From Betaproteobacteria bacterium (GTDB lineage Bacteria; Pseudomonadota; Gammaproteobacteria; Burkholderiales; SG8-41), in contig JACQOJ010000109.1 in the NCBI GenBank assembly GCA_016202605.1, forward strand, positions 1 to 42,702: DNA of 42,702 nucleotides, read 5' to 3'. Below, piece after piece: positions 8,960 through 19,589 of the stretch. Numbering within the stretch: position 1 is the stretch's first letter; each line of letters opens with the position of its first letter. The position numbers and the translations under genes were made by a program. Below the pieces are notes generated by a model. The model made no database searches and was not told the DNA's origin. It saw only the letters and a list, made by a program, of their open reading frames with translations.

Positions 8960-9012
8960 GACAATGCACTGCCGTGCGCTGCAAAGCGTCAGCCGCGGCC
9001 ATCCCCTGTTGC

Positions 9013-9047
9013 CGCTTACCGCTTTCCGCTTACCGTTTACCATTATT
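9013..9047. repeat. Heptamer array, CGCTTAC units, touching the rnr stop codon
   Basis: CGCTTAC, CGCTTTC, CGCTTAC, CGTTTAC, then CATTATT, in strict 7-bp register. The rnr TAA (9043-9045) sits in the last, degenerate unit. Inverted partner of the array at 8932-8959. Confidence 0.8.
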
Positions 9048-11319
9048 CTTCCAGCACAAAGTCGATCTTGCTCGTGTCGAGATTGACGCGCGTTACCTTC
9101 ACGCGCACGCGGTCTCCCAGGCGATACCGCTGCCGCGTGCGCTCGCCCAGCAACTGATGCTTGCCCGCGTCAAAATGATAGTAGTCCTTTCCCAGGTCGG
9201 ACACATGCACGAGGCCCTCCACGTATACGCCGTCGAGCGCGACGAATATTCCAAACGCCGCGACGCCGCTGATGCTGCCCTCGAACGCTTCGCCGATCTT
9301 GTCCTGCATGTAGTAGCACTTGAGCCAGGCGACCGCATCGCGGGTCGCGTCGTCCGCCCGCCGTTCGGTCATCGAGCAGTGCTCGCCCAGCTCGTGCCAG
9401 TTGCCCGGATCGTAGCGCTTGCGCGCCAGCACCGCCTTGATCGCGCAATGCACCAGCAGATCCGGATAGCGCCTGATCGGCGAGGTGAAGTGGGTGTAGG
9501 ACTCGTACGCCAGCCCGAAATGGCCGACGTTGTCGGGGCTGTACACCGCCTGCTGCAACGAGCGCAGCATGACGGTTTGCAGCAACTGCGCGTCGGGCCG
9601 GTCCTTCACGCGGGAAAGCAGCTTCGCATAGTCGCGGGCGTGCGGCTCATCGCCTCCCGTGAGACTGCAGCCGAAACCCTTGAGAAATTCCCGCAGCGCG
9701 GCGAGCTTTTCCGGAGTCGGCCCCTCATGGATACGGAACAGCATGGGCTGGTCGTTCTGCCGCAGGAAATCGGAGGCGCATACATTCGCCGCCAGCATGC
9801 ACTCCTCGATCACGCGATGCGCGTCGTTGCGCGCGACCGGGACGATGCGCTCGATCTTGCCCTGCGCATTGAAGACCGTCTCCGTTTCTATTGTCTCAAA
9901 GTCAATCGCACCCCGCCGCTCGCGCGCCGCGGCAAGCTGCCTGTAGAGCCGGTGCAGATCCTGTATCCGGGGCAGCAGCCCGCGCAATCGTTGCGCGGCC
10001 TTTCCGCGCGGCTCGGCAAGCATCTCGGCAACCACCGTATAGGTAAGCCGCGCGTGGGAACGCATGACCGCGGGATAGAAGCGGTACGAACCGATCTGTC
10101 CGTGGCGGTCGATCTGCATGTCGCAGGCCATGCACAGGCGCTCGACTTCGGGATTGAGCGAGCACAATCCGTTCGAGAGGCGTTCGGGAAGCATGGGAAT
10201 GACACGGCGCGGAAAGTAGACCGAATTGCCGCGCTTGAACGCCTCGCGGTCGAGTGCATCGCCGTGCCGCACGTAATGGCTCACGTCGGCAATCGCCACG
10301 ACGAGCCTGAAGCCTCCTTCCTTTCCAGCCTTGCCGGGGGGGATCGGTTCGCAGTAGACCGCATCGTCGAAATCCCGGGCCGTCTCGCCGTCGATGGTGA
10401 CCAGCGGCAGTTCGCGCAGGTCGGCGCGTCCACGCCGGTCCTTGTCCGTTACGGTTTCCGGAAACTTTGCGCTCAGGCGCTCCACCTCGGGCGGAAACGT
10501 GTGCGGCAGCTGGTGCTTCCTGAGCGCAATCTCGATCTCCATGCCGGCGTCGCCGTAGTTGCCGAGCACTTCGATCACGCGCGCCACCGGCTGGCCGTGC
10601 TTCGAGGGCTGCGCCACCACTTCCACGGTCACCACCTGCCCCGGTCTCGCTCCACCTTCCTCGCCCGGCTGCACCACGAAATCCTGGCTGATGCGCTTGT
10701 CCTCCGCGACCACGAACAGCACACCGTGCTCGGCGAGCAGCCTGCCGACGAAGCGCTTTTGGCCATGCTCGATCACCTCGACGATCTTGCCTTCCGGGCG
10801 TCCGCGCCGGTCCACGCCCGACTGCCGCGCCACCACGCGGTCGCCGTGCAGCGCCTTGTGCATCTCCCCGGGTCCCAGAAACAGATCGGGACCGCCGTCG
10901 TCACGGATGAGGAAGCCGAATCCATCCGGGTGCCCCTGGATGCGTCCGCGGACGAGATCCAGCTTGTCGACGACGCAGATCGCGTTGCGGCGGTTGCGGA
11001 TGATCTCGCCGTCACGCTCCATTGCCGCCAGCCGCCGCGAAAACGCCTCCCGCTCGCGCTGCCCCACGCCGAGCAATCGTTCGAGTTCCCCCGCGAATAC
11101 CGGCACGCCCTGCCCGGTCAGCGTCTGCAGAATGTATTCCCGGCTTGGCACAGGATGTTTGTAGCGGCTGCTCTCGCGCTCGAAATAGGGATCGGCGGCG
11201 CGTAGCCGCGCCGCGCCGTTACGCGCACGCCCGCCGCGCGATGGCGTCTCGTTCCGCGATCGCGCGCGCTGGCGCAGTGCGCCTGCACTGCGCGAGGCCC
11301 GCCGTGTGCGTTGCTTCAT
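9043..11319 (-). CDS. rnr: Ribonuclease R
   Basis: Processive 3'-5' exoribonuclease that degrades structured RNA. The 758-residue product has a basic N-terminal tail (1-45), a winged-helix segment (about 58-120), cold-shock OB domains (about 122-250), the RNB catalytic domain with the metal-binding signature TIDGETARDFDDA (308-320), and a C-terminal S1 domain (about 670-757). The short basic tail after S1 seen in E. coli RNase R is missing: the protein ends at IDFVLEE. It is probably co-transcribed with rlmB. The divergent tRNA-Leu promoter starts directly upstream of its ATG. Confidence 0.97.
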   Translation of the reverse strand: MKQRTRRASRSAGALRQRARSRNETPSRGGRARNGAARLRAADPYFERESSRYKHPVPSREYILQTLTGQGVPVFAGELERLLGVGQREREAFSRRLAAMERDGEIIRNRRNAICVVDKLDLVRGRIQGHPDGFGFLIRDDGGPDLFLGPGEMHKALHGDRVVARQSGVDRRGRPEGKIVEVIEHGQKRFVGRLLAEHGVLFVVAEDKRISQDFVVQPGEEGGARPGQVVTVEVVAQPSKHGQPVARVIEVLGNYGDAGMEIEIALRKHQLPHTFPPEVERLSAKFPETVTDKDRRGRADLRELPLVTIDGETARDFDDAVYCEPIPPGKAGKEGGFRLVVAIADVSHYVRHGDALDREAFKRGNSVYFPRRVIPMLPERLSNGLCSLNPEVERLCMACDMQIDRHGQIGSYRFYPAVMRSHARLTYTVVAEMLAEPRGKAAQRLRGLLPRIQDLHRLYRQLAAARERRGAIDFETIETETVFNAQGKIERIVPVARNDAHRVIEECMLAANVCASDFLRQNDQPMLFRIHEGPTPEKLAALREFLKGFGCSLTGGDEPHARDYAKLLSRVKDRPDAQLLQTVMLRSLQQAVYSPDNVGHFGLAYESYTHFTSPIRRYPDLLVHCAIKAVLARKRYDPGNWHELGEHCSMTERRADDATRDAVAWLKCYYMQDKIGEAFEGSISGVAAFGIFVALDGVYVEGLVHVSDLGKDYYHFDAGKHQLLGERTRQRYRLGDRVRVKVTRVNLDTSKIDFVLEE

Positions 11320-11348
11320 TTGATCGATCGGACGCCTTCGGTTAGAAT
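11320..11348 (+). promoter_or_regulatory. Sigma70-like promoter for tRNA-Leu
   Basis: TTGATC (11320-11325), a 17-bp spacer and TAGAAT (11343-11348), that is 4/6 and 5/6 matches at ideal spacing. Transcription would start near 11355 and leave a leader of about 83 nt before the tRNA. The -35 box touches the divergent rnr start codon. Confidence 0.55.
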
Positions 11349-11437
11349 TTCAGCCCTCATCTGAATCCTTCTTCCGGGGCAGATGGGAGATCCGCGGTGC
11401 AGGTGGATTGTCGCTCATTTGCCCGAGGTTCCAAAAT

Positions 11438-11524
11438 GCCGAGGTGGCGAAATTGGTAGACGCACCAGGTTCAGGTCCTGGCGGTGGCAACACTGTGGGG
11501 GTTCGAATCCCTTCCTCGGCACCA
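11438..11524 (+). tRNA. tRNA-Leu (anticodon CAG)
   Basis: An 87-nt class II tRNA with encoded CCA. The acceptor stem GCCGAGG (11438-11444) pairs with CCTCGGC (11514-11520), followed by A and CCA (11522-11524). The anticodon stem-loop CCAGG-TTCAGGT-CCTGG places CAG at the anticodon, reading CUG, the dominant Leu codon in GC-rich genomes. The T loop GTTCGAATCC and a long variable arm are present, as expected for Leu. Confidence 0.97.
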
Positions 11525-11537
11525 AATATCCGTAGCG

Positions 11538-12998
<1,461 letters not shown>

Positions 12999-13009
12999 TC
13001 ATCGCGATT

Positions 13010-14170
13010 TCATTGAATTCTGACCACCTTCCATCTACCGGCGCGCCGCGCGAGTTTGCGGTCGCAGCCGAGTTCACCGCGCGAGCCGGCGTGGCCCGGG
13101 AGATCCTCGATTACGGTCTCACCCCGCGCTCTCAGGGCCTCTATCCGCCGCTGCAATGCGACATTCCGCGGCAAGTATGGCGCCAGCACCCCGGCCCTGG
13201 CCCCTCCGTTGGGGCCGGCGGAGGCCAGTTCGCGCAGATCCATGCTGAATCCGGTCGCCGGCCGCGCGCGCCCGAACGCCCTGCCCACTTCGTCATAGCG
13301 TCCGCCCAGCGCGAGTGCGTTTGGCCAGCCCTCCGCGTATGCAGCAAACACCACGCCGCTGTGGTAGTGATATCCGCGCAGCTCGGCCAGGTCGAAACAC
13401 CGGATGCGCGCCACGTCGTGCAACCGGTCCGACAACGCCTTGAGCGCGCGCAGCGCCGCCCTGATTTCGGGATAAGCCGGCAGCTTGCGCTGCGCGAGCC
13501 GCAGTACCTGCGCGCCGCCGTAAAGTTCCGGCAGCGCTGCCAGCGCCTCGCGCGTGCCACGATCGAGCCTGCGCGCGAGATCGCGCACCCCGGGAACATC
13601 CTTGGCCTGCATCGCGCGAAACAATTCCGACTCCAGATCCGGCGCAACGGCCGCGCGCCTCACCAGGCTGCGGAACACCGCCACATGGCCGAGATCGAGA
13701 TAGGCATTGCGGACGCCCGCGACGCCGAGCGCCTTCATCATCAGCCGCTGGATCCCGACATCGCTCTCGATTCCGCGATGGCCGTAGATTTCGGCACCGA
13801 TCTGCTGCGGCTCGCGCGTACGGTTCATCCCGTCCGGGCGCGTCCTGAGCACGCTCCCGGCATAGCACAGCCGCGTCACCCCGCTGCGGTTGAGCAGATG
13901 CGCGTCGATGCGCGCAACCTGCGGCGTGATATCCGCCCGCACGCCGAGCATGCGTCCCGACAGTTGATCCACCAGCTTGAATGTCTGCAGGTCAAGATCG
14001 TGTCCCGTTCCCGTGAGCAGCGAGTCCACGTACTCCAGCAGCGGCGGCATCACCAGTTGATAGCCATGCACCGCGAAAAGGTCGAGGATGCTTCGCCGCA
14101 GGCGCTCGATACGGCACGCCTCCGCGGGCAGGATGTCCTCGATGTATTCGGGCAGGAGCCAGGCTCTCAT
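13010..14170 (-). CDS. hisZ: ATP phosphoribosyltransferase regulatory subunit HisZ
   Basis: Paralogue of histidyl-tRNA synthetase that activates the short-form HisG at the first step of histidine synthesis. The 386 residues show class II synthetase-like motifs: YQLVMPPLLEYVDSLL, GVRADITPQVARIDA, and a degenerate motif 2 in LCYAGSVLRTRP. There is no HisS anticodon-binding domain. Genomes with HisZ carry the short HisG; hisG itself is outside the window. It sits between DUF2065 and purA, its usual place in betaproteobacteria. A catalytic HisS is encoded separately at 21399-22709, so this is not a second tRNA synthetase. Confidence 0.95.
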   Translation of the reverse strand: MRAWLLPEYIEDILPAEACRIERLRRSILDLFAVHGYQLVMPPLLEYVDSLLTGTGHDLDLQTFKLVDQLSGRMLGVRADITPQVARIDAHLLNRSGVTRLCYAGSVLRTRPDGMNRTREPQQIGAEIYGHRGIESDVGIQRLMMKALGVAGVRNAYLDLGHVAVFRSLVRRAAVAPDLESELFRAMQAKDVPGVRDLARRLDRGTREALAALPELYGGAQVLRLAQRKLPAYPEIRAALRALKALSDRLHDVARIRCFDLAELRGYHYHSGVVFAAYAEGWPNALALGGRYDEVGRAFGRARPATGFSMDLRELASAGPNGGARAGVLAPYLPRNVALQRRIEALRARGETVIEDLPGHAGSRGELGCDRKLARRAGRWKVVRIQ

Positions 14171-14181
14171 CGGCGGTGCGC

Positions 14182-14286
14182 GTTGAAGGTTCGGAGCTCA
14201 GGGTTCAAGGTTCGACGTTCAAAGTTCAAAGTTCAAAGTTCAAAGTTCAAAGTTCAAAGTTTCGAGTTCAGGGTTCAGGGTTCGTG
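14182..14286. repeat. Heptamer array, 15 units of GTTCAAA type
   Basis: 105 bp in unbroken 7-bp register: six perfect GTTCAAA copies (14217-14258) flanked by diverged ones (GTTGAAG, GTTCGGA, GCTCAGG, GTTCAAG, GTTCGAC on the left; GTTTCGA, GTTCAGG twice, GTTCGTG on the right). The perfect core with decaying edges suggests recent slippage expansion in the centre. It lies upstream of hisZ, within a gap of 186 bp with no gene. Confidence 0.95.
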
Positions 14287-14356
14287 CTGGGGATCGAGCG
14301 GGAATTATAGTGGAGATTCAGCGCCTTTTCGCCTCACGCGCGCCTCCGCGTGCGAA

Positions 14357-14542
14357 TCACGGTCGCGCGAGATAGAGCAGCAGCAGGCCGGCCAGCATCG
14401 AGGTCAGTCCGATGAAACGGATCTGGCCATCGCTCATCTCGGTCAGCCTGCGGAACGCATCCCGCCACAGGTTCGGCATGAGGAACGGCAGCACGCCTTC
14501 GATCACAAGCATCAGCGCGAACGCGGTCAACAGGATCTTCAT
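14357..14542 (-). CDS. DUF2065 (YjeT-like) small inner-membrane protein
   Basis: A 61-residue protein with two predicted membrane helices (about 4-22 and 42-58) joined by a short polar loop (MPNLWRDAFRRLTEMSDGQIR). This matches the DUF2065/YjeT family, regularly found next to hflC in proteobacteria. Its function is unknown. ATG at 14542 gives the standard start; the upstream 17-residue extension is polar and not conserved in the family. Probably transcribed with hflK-hflC. Confidence 0.88.
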   Translation of the reverse strand: MKILLTAFALMLVIEGVLPFLMPNLWRDAFRRLTEMSDGQIRFIGLTSMLAGLLLLYLARP

Positions 14543-14645
14543 GATAAGAGGCCGGGATCCCCGGGGGACATCAAGCACACGCCCGAATGGCACGGCATGT
14601 CGAGTCCCCTGTCGACCTCGCGGAGTTCAGCGCTCAACCCGGCCG

Positions 14646-15524
14646 CTACTTCGCCGCCTTGCCGCCTGACTTGAGATACCTGAAGAACTCGGAATTCGGC
14701 TCCAGCACCAGAATATCATTCCTGTTTCTGAAGCTCTGCTTGTAGGCTTCCAGGCTGCGATAGAACGCGTAGAATTCGGCGTTCTGCTCGTAGGCGCGCG
14801 CGTAGATCGCCGTCGACCTGGCATCCCCTTCGCCCTTGACGCGCTGTGCGTCACGGTAGGCCTGGGCGATGATCACCTCGCGCTGCTTGTCGGCGTCCGC
14901 CCGTATTTTCTCGGAGTCGGCCGCACCCGTCGAACGCAGTTCGTTCGCGACGCGCTTGCGCTCGGCTTCCATCCTGCGATACACCGATTCGCTCACTTCC
15001 TGCGGGAGATCGACGCGCTTCAGACGCACGTCCAGCACCTCGACACCGATCTTCCGGGCGTCGTCGTTCGCCTTCTCGCGCATCAGTTCCATGATCTTGT
15101 CGCGTTCGCCCGAAACCACATCGTGCACCGTGCGGTTGCCGAACTCGGCCCGCAGGCCGTCGTTTATCGTCTGCAGCAACCGCGTCTGCGCGCGGGGCTC
15201 GTCGCCGCCGACGCTGACGTAATATTGCCTGACGTTGGTGATGCGCCATTTCACGAACAGATCGACCAGCACGTTCTTCTTCTCGGAGGTGAGAAACCGC
15301 TCGGGCTCCGGGGTGTCGATGGTCAGGATCCGGGTATCGAAGTAACGGACGTTGTCGACGAGCGGCAGCTTGAAGTACAGCCCGGGATCGTCTCTCACGA
15401 CGACCACCTCGCCCAGCCTGAAGACGATCGCGCTCTGGCGCTGGTCGACGATGAACATGCTGAGAGAGACCACGATCAGCGCGACGATCGTGGATACCAG
15501 CACCGTCCCGAGGTTCGATTTCAT
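14646..15524 (-). CDS. hflC: HflC, modulator of FtsH protease
   Basis: Membrane-anchored SPFH/band-7 protein that forms a cage with HflK around FtsH. The 292-residue product has an N-terminal membrane helix (about 7-25), the SPFH domain (QRQSAIVFRLGEVV onwards), and a coiled, charged segment (RMEAERKRVANELRS...ADKQREVI) typical of the family. Its start codon overlaps the hflK stop by one base (TGATG), so the pair is probably translationally coupled. Confidence 0.96.
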   Translation of the reverse strand: MKSNLGTVLVSTIVALIVVSLSMFIVDQRQSAIVFRLGEVVVVRDDPGLYFKLPLVDNVRYFDTRILTIDTPEPERFLTSEKKNVLVDLFVKWRITNVRQYYVSVGGDEPRAQTRLLQTINDGLRAEFGNRTVHDVVSGERDKIMELMREKANDDARKIGVEVLDVRLKRVDLPQEVSESVYRRMEAERKRVANELRSTGAADSEKIRADADKQREVIIAQAYRDAQRVKGEGDARSTAIYARAYEQNAEFYAFYRSLEAYKQSFRNRNDILVLEPNSEFFRYLKSGGKAAK

Positions 15525-16693
15525 CAGCGCACCTCCCGTTCGCGGCTGCGGAAGGCTTCACGCGTGCGCGCCGTTGACTCCGGCGCCGGCGCGGGCTCCA
15601 CCGGCTTCGCGGCGGCATCCGCCGGCCCGCCGGCAGTCATCTGCATGATCTTGTCGAGCGGCAGATAAAGAATATTGCCGCCCCCCTTCTGATCGATGAG
15701 AACCTTGCTGGTATTGCTCATGATCTGTTGCATCGCGTCCAGGTACAGGCGGTCGCGCGTCACCTGCGGCGCCTTGTTGTACTCGGTGACGATCTGGCGG
15801 AAACGCGAAGCGTCGCCTTCGGCCTGTTCGATCACCCGCTGCTTGTAGCCTTCGGCCTCCTGCCCCAGGCGGGCGGCCATGCCGCGTGCCTTCGGGATGA
15901 CATCGTTGGCGTAGGCCTGCCCTTCGTTCTTCTGCCGCTCCCGGTCCTGCCCCGCCTTCACGGCGTCGTCGAACGCGGCCTGGACCTGCTCCGGCGGCTG
16001 CGCATTCTGCATCGTCACCTTGCTGACGCTGATGCCGGTGCCGTAGCGATCGAGGATCGCCTGCATCAGCTTGTGAGCCTGGGCCGCTTCGTCGGCGCGG
16101 CCCTCGTAATTGACGTAGTCGTTGCTGCTCTTGCCGACGATTTCCCGATTCGTGGTTTCCGCCGCCTGCAGCACGGAATCGTCGGGCGCGCGGCTGTTGA
16201 AAAGATAGTCGTTGGGGCTTTTCAGCACGTACTGCACCGCGAACTGCACGTCGATGATGTTCTCGTCGTCGGTCAGCATCAGCGATTCCTTGAGCACCTT
16301 GCTCTTGACGTTGTTGCGGTAGCCCACCTCGACCGTGCGCACCTGGGCCAGGTTGACCACTTCCGCGGTCTCGATCGGATACGGCGAATGCCAGCGCGGT
16401 CCGGGCATCGTCGTTTCCAGGAATTTTCCGAAGCGCAATACGACGCCGCGCTGGCCTTCGTAGACGATGTAGAACCCGCTCGCCAGCCACACGGCCACGA
16501 TCAGACCGAGCAGCAGACCGGCGCCACCGCCGATTCTCCTGGCGCCCGGCCCCGACGGTCCCTCGCCGTCACCGCCGCCGCGGCGCCCGAAAAGCCCGTC
16601 GAGCTTCCGGTTGAAGTTGCGCCATAACTCGTCGAGATCGGGCGGACCCTGATTGCCGGGGCGCCGCCCCCATTGGGGATCGTTGAGCGACAT
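15524..16693 (-). CDS. hflK: HflK, modulator of FtsH protease
   Basis: SPFH/band-7 partner of HflC. The 389-residue product opens with the conserved SLNDPQWG...GPPDLDELWRNFNRKL, then a Gly-rich stretch, a membrane helix (about 56-76), the SPFH domain (GQRGVVLRFGKFLE) and a long coiled region. The tail is rich in Ala/Pro/Glu. The frame could start at 16762, but the family start MSLNDPQWG at 16693 is preferred. It lies between hflX and hflC. Confidence 0.96.
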   Translation of the reverse strand: MSLNDPQWGRRPGNQGPPDLDELWRNFNRKLDGLFGRRGGGDGEGPSGPGARRIGGGAGLLLGLIVAVWLASGFYIVYEGQRGVVLRFGKFLETTMPGPRWHSPYPIETAEVVNLAQVRTVEVGYRNNVKSKVLKESLMLTDDENIIDVQFAVQYVLKSPNDYLFNSRAPDDSVLQAAETTNREIVGKSSNDYVNYEGRADEAAQAHKLMQAILDRYGTGISVSKVTMQNAQPPEQVQAAFDDAVKAGQDRERQKNEGQAYANDVIPKARGMAARLGQEAEGYKQRVIEQAEGDASRFRQIVTEYNKAPQVTRDRLYLDAMQQIMSNTSKVLIDQKGGGNILYLPLDKIMQMTAGGPADAAAKPVEPAPAPESTARTREAFRSREREVR

Positions 16694-16779
16694 CAGCGCA
16701 CCGGCGAAACGCAGCACACGTTCCCGGATGAAGTCGCGAATGGACCTTAAGTAGCCAGCCATGGAGAGGAAACCCAGCT

Positions 16780-17910
16780 TTACGCCGCGGCCGAGTTCTT
16801 GAATTCGGTATGGTGCAAGGAGGAGGCCGCGTATTCCTCGAGTGCAAGGCGCACCAAATCAAGGCCTTCCCCCGATTCAGCGCTGACCCAAACGCGGGAA
16901 ATTCTACCATACTCGTCCCGTTCGAGCCGTGCGGGAATGCGCGTGCGATCGATCTTGTTGCATACGAGCACCTGCGGGATGGCGTCGGCCCCGATTTCGA
17001 CCAGCACTTGATTGACGGCCGCGATTTGCGCATCGCGGTCCCCGCTGCTGGCATCGACCACGTGCAACAGCAGATCCGCGCGCGCGGTCTCCTCGAGCGT
17101 GGCGCGGAACGCCGCCACGAGCGTGTGGGGCAATCTGCGGATAAAACCCACCGTATCGGACAGGACGACGGCGTTGCCGCTCGGCAGGCGTGCGCGGCGC
17201 GTGGTGGTGTCCAGGGTTGCGAACAGCTGGTCGGCGGCGTAGGCATCGGCGCGGGCGAGACGATTGAACAGCGTCGACTTGCCGGCGTTGGTGTAACCCA
17301 CCAGGGATACGGCGAAAAGATGCGCCCGCGAACGCGCGCGGCGCTGCACCTCGCGCTGATTCCTGACTTTGGCGAGCTTCTCCTTCAGGACCTTGACGCG
17401 CTTGCCGAGCAACCGCCGGTCGGTCTCGAGTTGCGCTTCGCCGGGTCCCCGCAATCCGATGCCGCCCTTTTGCCGCTCGAGGTGGGTCCACCCCCGCACC
17501 AGCCGCGTCGCCAGATGCTCCAGCTGGGCCAGTTCGACCTGCAATTTGCCTTCGTGACTGCGCGCACGCTGCGCAAAGATATCCAGGATCAGGCTCGTGC
17601 GGTCGACGACGCGGCACCCGAACCGGCGCTCCAGGTTGCGTTCCTGTACGGGGGACAGTTCGTGGTTGAAAATTACGAGGGAAGCGTGTCCATCCGCAAC
17701 CGCAGCGGCGATTTCTTCCACCTTGCCGCGACCGGCGAACAGCGCCGGGTCGGGTCGCAGGCGCCTGCCCTTGACCAGCGCACGGGCGGTGACGCCGGCA
17801 CTCGCCGCGAGCTGCTGCAATTCCTCCACGCTCTCCGCATAGTCGGCCGCGCCGAAATCGAGACCGACCAGCACCGCCTCGGTGCCGGTGCCGGGACGGT
17901 CAAACATCAA
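16780..17910 (-). CDS. hflX: Ribosome-splitting GTPase HflX
   Basis: GTPase that binds the 50S subunit and splits stalled ribosomes. The 376-residue product has the N-terminal HflX domain (GRRLRPDPALFAGRGKVEEI), the Gly-rich helical linker (QKGGIGLRGPGEAQLETDRR) and the G domain: G1 GYTNAGKST, G3 DTVGF, G4 NKID. The start (MMFDRPGTG) is ambiguous between two adjacent ATGs. It lies 22 bp downstream of hfq, the conserved hfq-hflX-hflKC order. Confidence 0.97.
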   Translation of the reverse strand: MMFDRPGTGTEAVLVGLDFGAADYAESVEELQQLAASAGVTARALVKGRRLRPDPALFAGRGKVEEIAAAVADGHASLVIFNHELSPVQERNLERRFGCRVVDRTSLILDIFAQRARSHEGKLQVELAQLEHLATRLVRGWTHLERQKGGIGLRGPGEAQLETDRRLLGKRVKVLKEKLAKVRNQREVQRRARSRAHLFAVSLVGYTNAGKSTLFNRLARADAYAADQLFATLDTTTRRARLPSGNAVVLSDTVGFIRRLPHTLVAAFRATLEETARADLLLHVVDASSGDRDAQIAAVNQVLVEIGADAIPQVLVCNKIDRTRIPARLERDEYGRISRVWVSAESGEGLDLVRLALEEYAASSLHHTEFKNSAAA

Positions 17911-17932
17911 GAACCGGGAAAGCAGGCATCAA

Positions 17933-18169
17933 TCAGTCCGCAGCCTGATCCATCTGGAAGTTGACGGGCCGTGCGGGAACCACGGTGGAGATCGCATGCT
18001 TGTAGACCATCTGCGTCACCGTGTTCTTGAGCAGGACGACGTATTGGTCGAACGAATCGATCTGGCCCTGCAGCTTGATGCCGTTGACCAGGTAGATCGA
18101 CACCGGGATGTGCTCCTTGCGCAAAGTGTTCAGGAACGGGTCTTGTAACAGTTGCCCCTTAGTGCTCAT
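17933..18169 (-). CDS. hfq: RNA chaperone Hfq
   Basis: Sm-like hexameric RNA chaperone that matches small RNAs to mRNAs. The 78-residue product contains Sm1 ([20 protein letters not shown]) and Sm2 with YKHAIST (Tyr56-Lys57-His58), plus the distal and proximal RNA-contact residues, for example Gln8. The C-terminal tail is short (about 12 residues), as in many betaproteobacteria. The AT-rich upstream gap (18170-18236) may hold its own promoter, though I cannot define the boxes firmly. Confidence 0.98.
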   Translation of the reverse strand: MSTKGQLLQDPFLNTLRKEHIPVSIYLVNGIKLQGQIDSFDQYVVLLKNTVTQMVYKHAISTVVPARPVNFQMDQAAD

Positions 18170-18236
18170 GATACGCTCGCCTTTGTCGTTATTGACGTGT
18201 TCACTTTACTTTAAATTTCGCCGCTGCGCCATAGGG

Positions 18237-19580
18237 TTAGGCGCTCTTCGCGGCGGCTGTTCTCGCATAGGGATTGCGCCCGGTCTTGAACTCGATCCGC
18301 AGCGGCGTGCCCTGCAGTTTGAAAGCGTCGCGGAAAAATCGTTCCAAATACCGACAATAGCTGTCCGGCACGTGCTCCAGCGCATTGCCGTGGATCACGA
18401 TGCGCGGCGGATTGATGCCGCCCTGATGCGCATAGCGGAGCTTGGGACGGATCATTCCCGCCCGCGGCGGCTGCTGCCTCGCTACGGCCGCTTGCAGCGT
18501 TCTGGTCAGGCGCGGCGTGGGCAGCCGGGCCACCGCCGCCTGATACGCGGCGTCCACGGATTTCAGGAGCGGTCCGATGCCGCTGCCGGTGAGCGCCGAT
18601 ATGAAATGCAGCCGGGCAAAGCCCAGGAAATCGAGCTTGCGGGCGAGCGCGCGCTTCACCATGTCCCGCTCTTCCCCGGACAGCCTTTCCCATTTATTGA
18701 CCGCGATCACCAACGCGCGCCCCGCCTCGAGAATGAAGCCCGCGATATGCGCATCCTGCTCGGAAATATCCTGCCGCGCATCGAGCACCAGGATCACGAC
18801 ATTTGCGTCGGCGATCGCCTGCAGGGTCTTGACGACCGAGAATTTTTCCGCCGCTTCGGCGATTTTCCCGCGTTTGCGCAGCCCCGCGGTGTCGATCAGC
18901 GTGTAGCGCCTGCCGCTGCGCTCGAAATCAACCCGGATCGCGTCGCGCGTGGTGCCGGGCTCGTCGAAAACGATCACCCGCTCCTCGCCGAGCAGCGCGT
19001 TCACGAGCGTCGACTTGCCGACATTGGGACGTCCGACGATGGCGATGCAGGGATGTTTCTCGCGGTCGCCCGCCGGCTCCATGGCGCTCGGGAATTCAGC
19101 GAGCACGACGTCCATCAGGTCGGAGACGTTCTCGCCGTGAGCGGCCGAGACGGCGAGCGGCTCGCCGAGGCCCAGCGCGTGGAATTCCGCTCCCGCGATC
19201 GCCGGGGCCAGGCCCTCGGCTTTGTTCACGACGAGGTGGATCCTGCGCCCGGTCCTGCGCAGTTCGTCGGCGATGATGCGGTCCTGCGCCGTCAGCCCGG
19301 AGCGCGCGTCCACCATGAACAGGATGGCGTCGCCCTCGTCGACGGCCTGGCGCGTCTGCTGCGCCATCTCGTGGAAGATCCCCTTCGTGGCAACCGGCTC
19401 GAAGCCGCCGGTATCGACGACCAGGCAGGGTTTGCCGCCCACGCGCCCCTCGCCGTAATGCCGATCGCGGGTGACCCCCGGCTGGTCGGCCACGATTGCG
19501 TCGCGGCTGCGCGTCAACCGGTTGAACAGCGTGGACTTCCCGACGTTCGGGCGTCCGACGATCACGATGACCGGCTTCAT
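18237..19580 (-). CDS. der: Ribosome biogenesis GTPase Der (EngA)
   Basis: Essential double GTPase for 50S maturation. The 447-residue product has two G domains, each with GRPNVGKST (residues 9-17 and again near 185), both with DTAG/DTGG and NK[AW]E motifs, and a C-terminal KH-like domain ending in a basic tail ([15 protein letters not shown]). Length and order are standard. It starts 9 bp after the bamB stop, in the conserved bamB-der arrangement. Confidence 0.98.
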   Translation of the reverse strand: MKPVIVIVGRPNVGKSTLFNRLTRSRDAIVADQPGVTRDRHYGEGRVGGKPCLVVDTGGFEPVATKGIFHEMAQQTRQAVDEGDAILFMVDARSGLTAQDRIIADELRRTGRRIHLVVNKAEGLAPAIAGAEFHALGLGEPLAVSAAHGENVSDLMDVVLAEFPSAMEPAGDREKHPCIAIVGRPNVGKSTLVNALLGEERVIVFDEPGTTRDAIRVDFERSGRRYTLIDTAGLRKRGKIAEAAEKFSVVKTLQAIADANVVILVLDARQDISEQDAHIAGFILEAGRALVIAVNKWERLSGEERDMVKRALARKLDFLGFARLHFISALTGSGIGPLLKSVDAAYQAAVARLPTPRLTRTLQAAVARQQPPRAGMIRPKLRYAHQGGINPPRIVIHGNALEHVPDSYCRYLERFFRDAFKLQGTPLRIEFKTGRNPYARTAAAKSA

Positions 19581-19589
19581 CCTCTCCGA

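Noticed and set aside
8953-11205. A 750-codon open frame on the plus strand opposite rnr.
   Set aside because: It is antisense to a complete RNase R with all motifs; long antisense frames are expected in GC-rich codon usage. It shows no domain I recognise.
13010-14170. A second histidyl-tRNA synthetase.
   Set aside because: It lacks the anticodon-binding domain and the LVRGLDYY-type histidine motif of true HisS, and matches HisZ; hisS is elsewhere in the window.
14182-14286. CRISPR array.
   Set aside because: The units are 7 bp and contiguous, without spacers; no cas genes are nearby.
13013-14674. A 553-codon plus-strand frame opposite hisZ and DUF2065.
   Set aside because: Antisense to conserved genes. 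It also translates the GTTCAAA array as a low-complexity KVQSSKFKVQS peptide.
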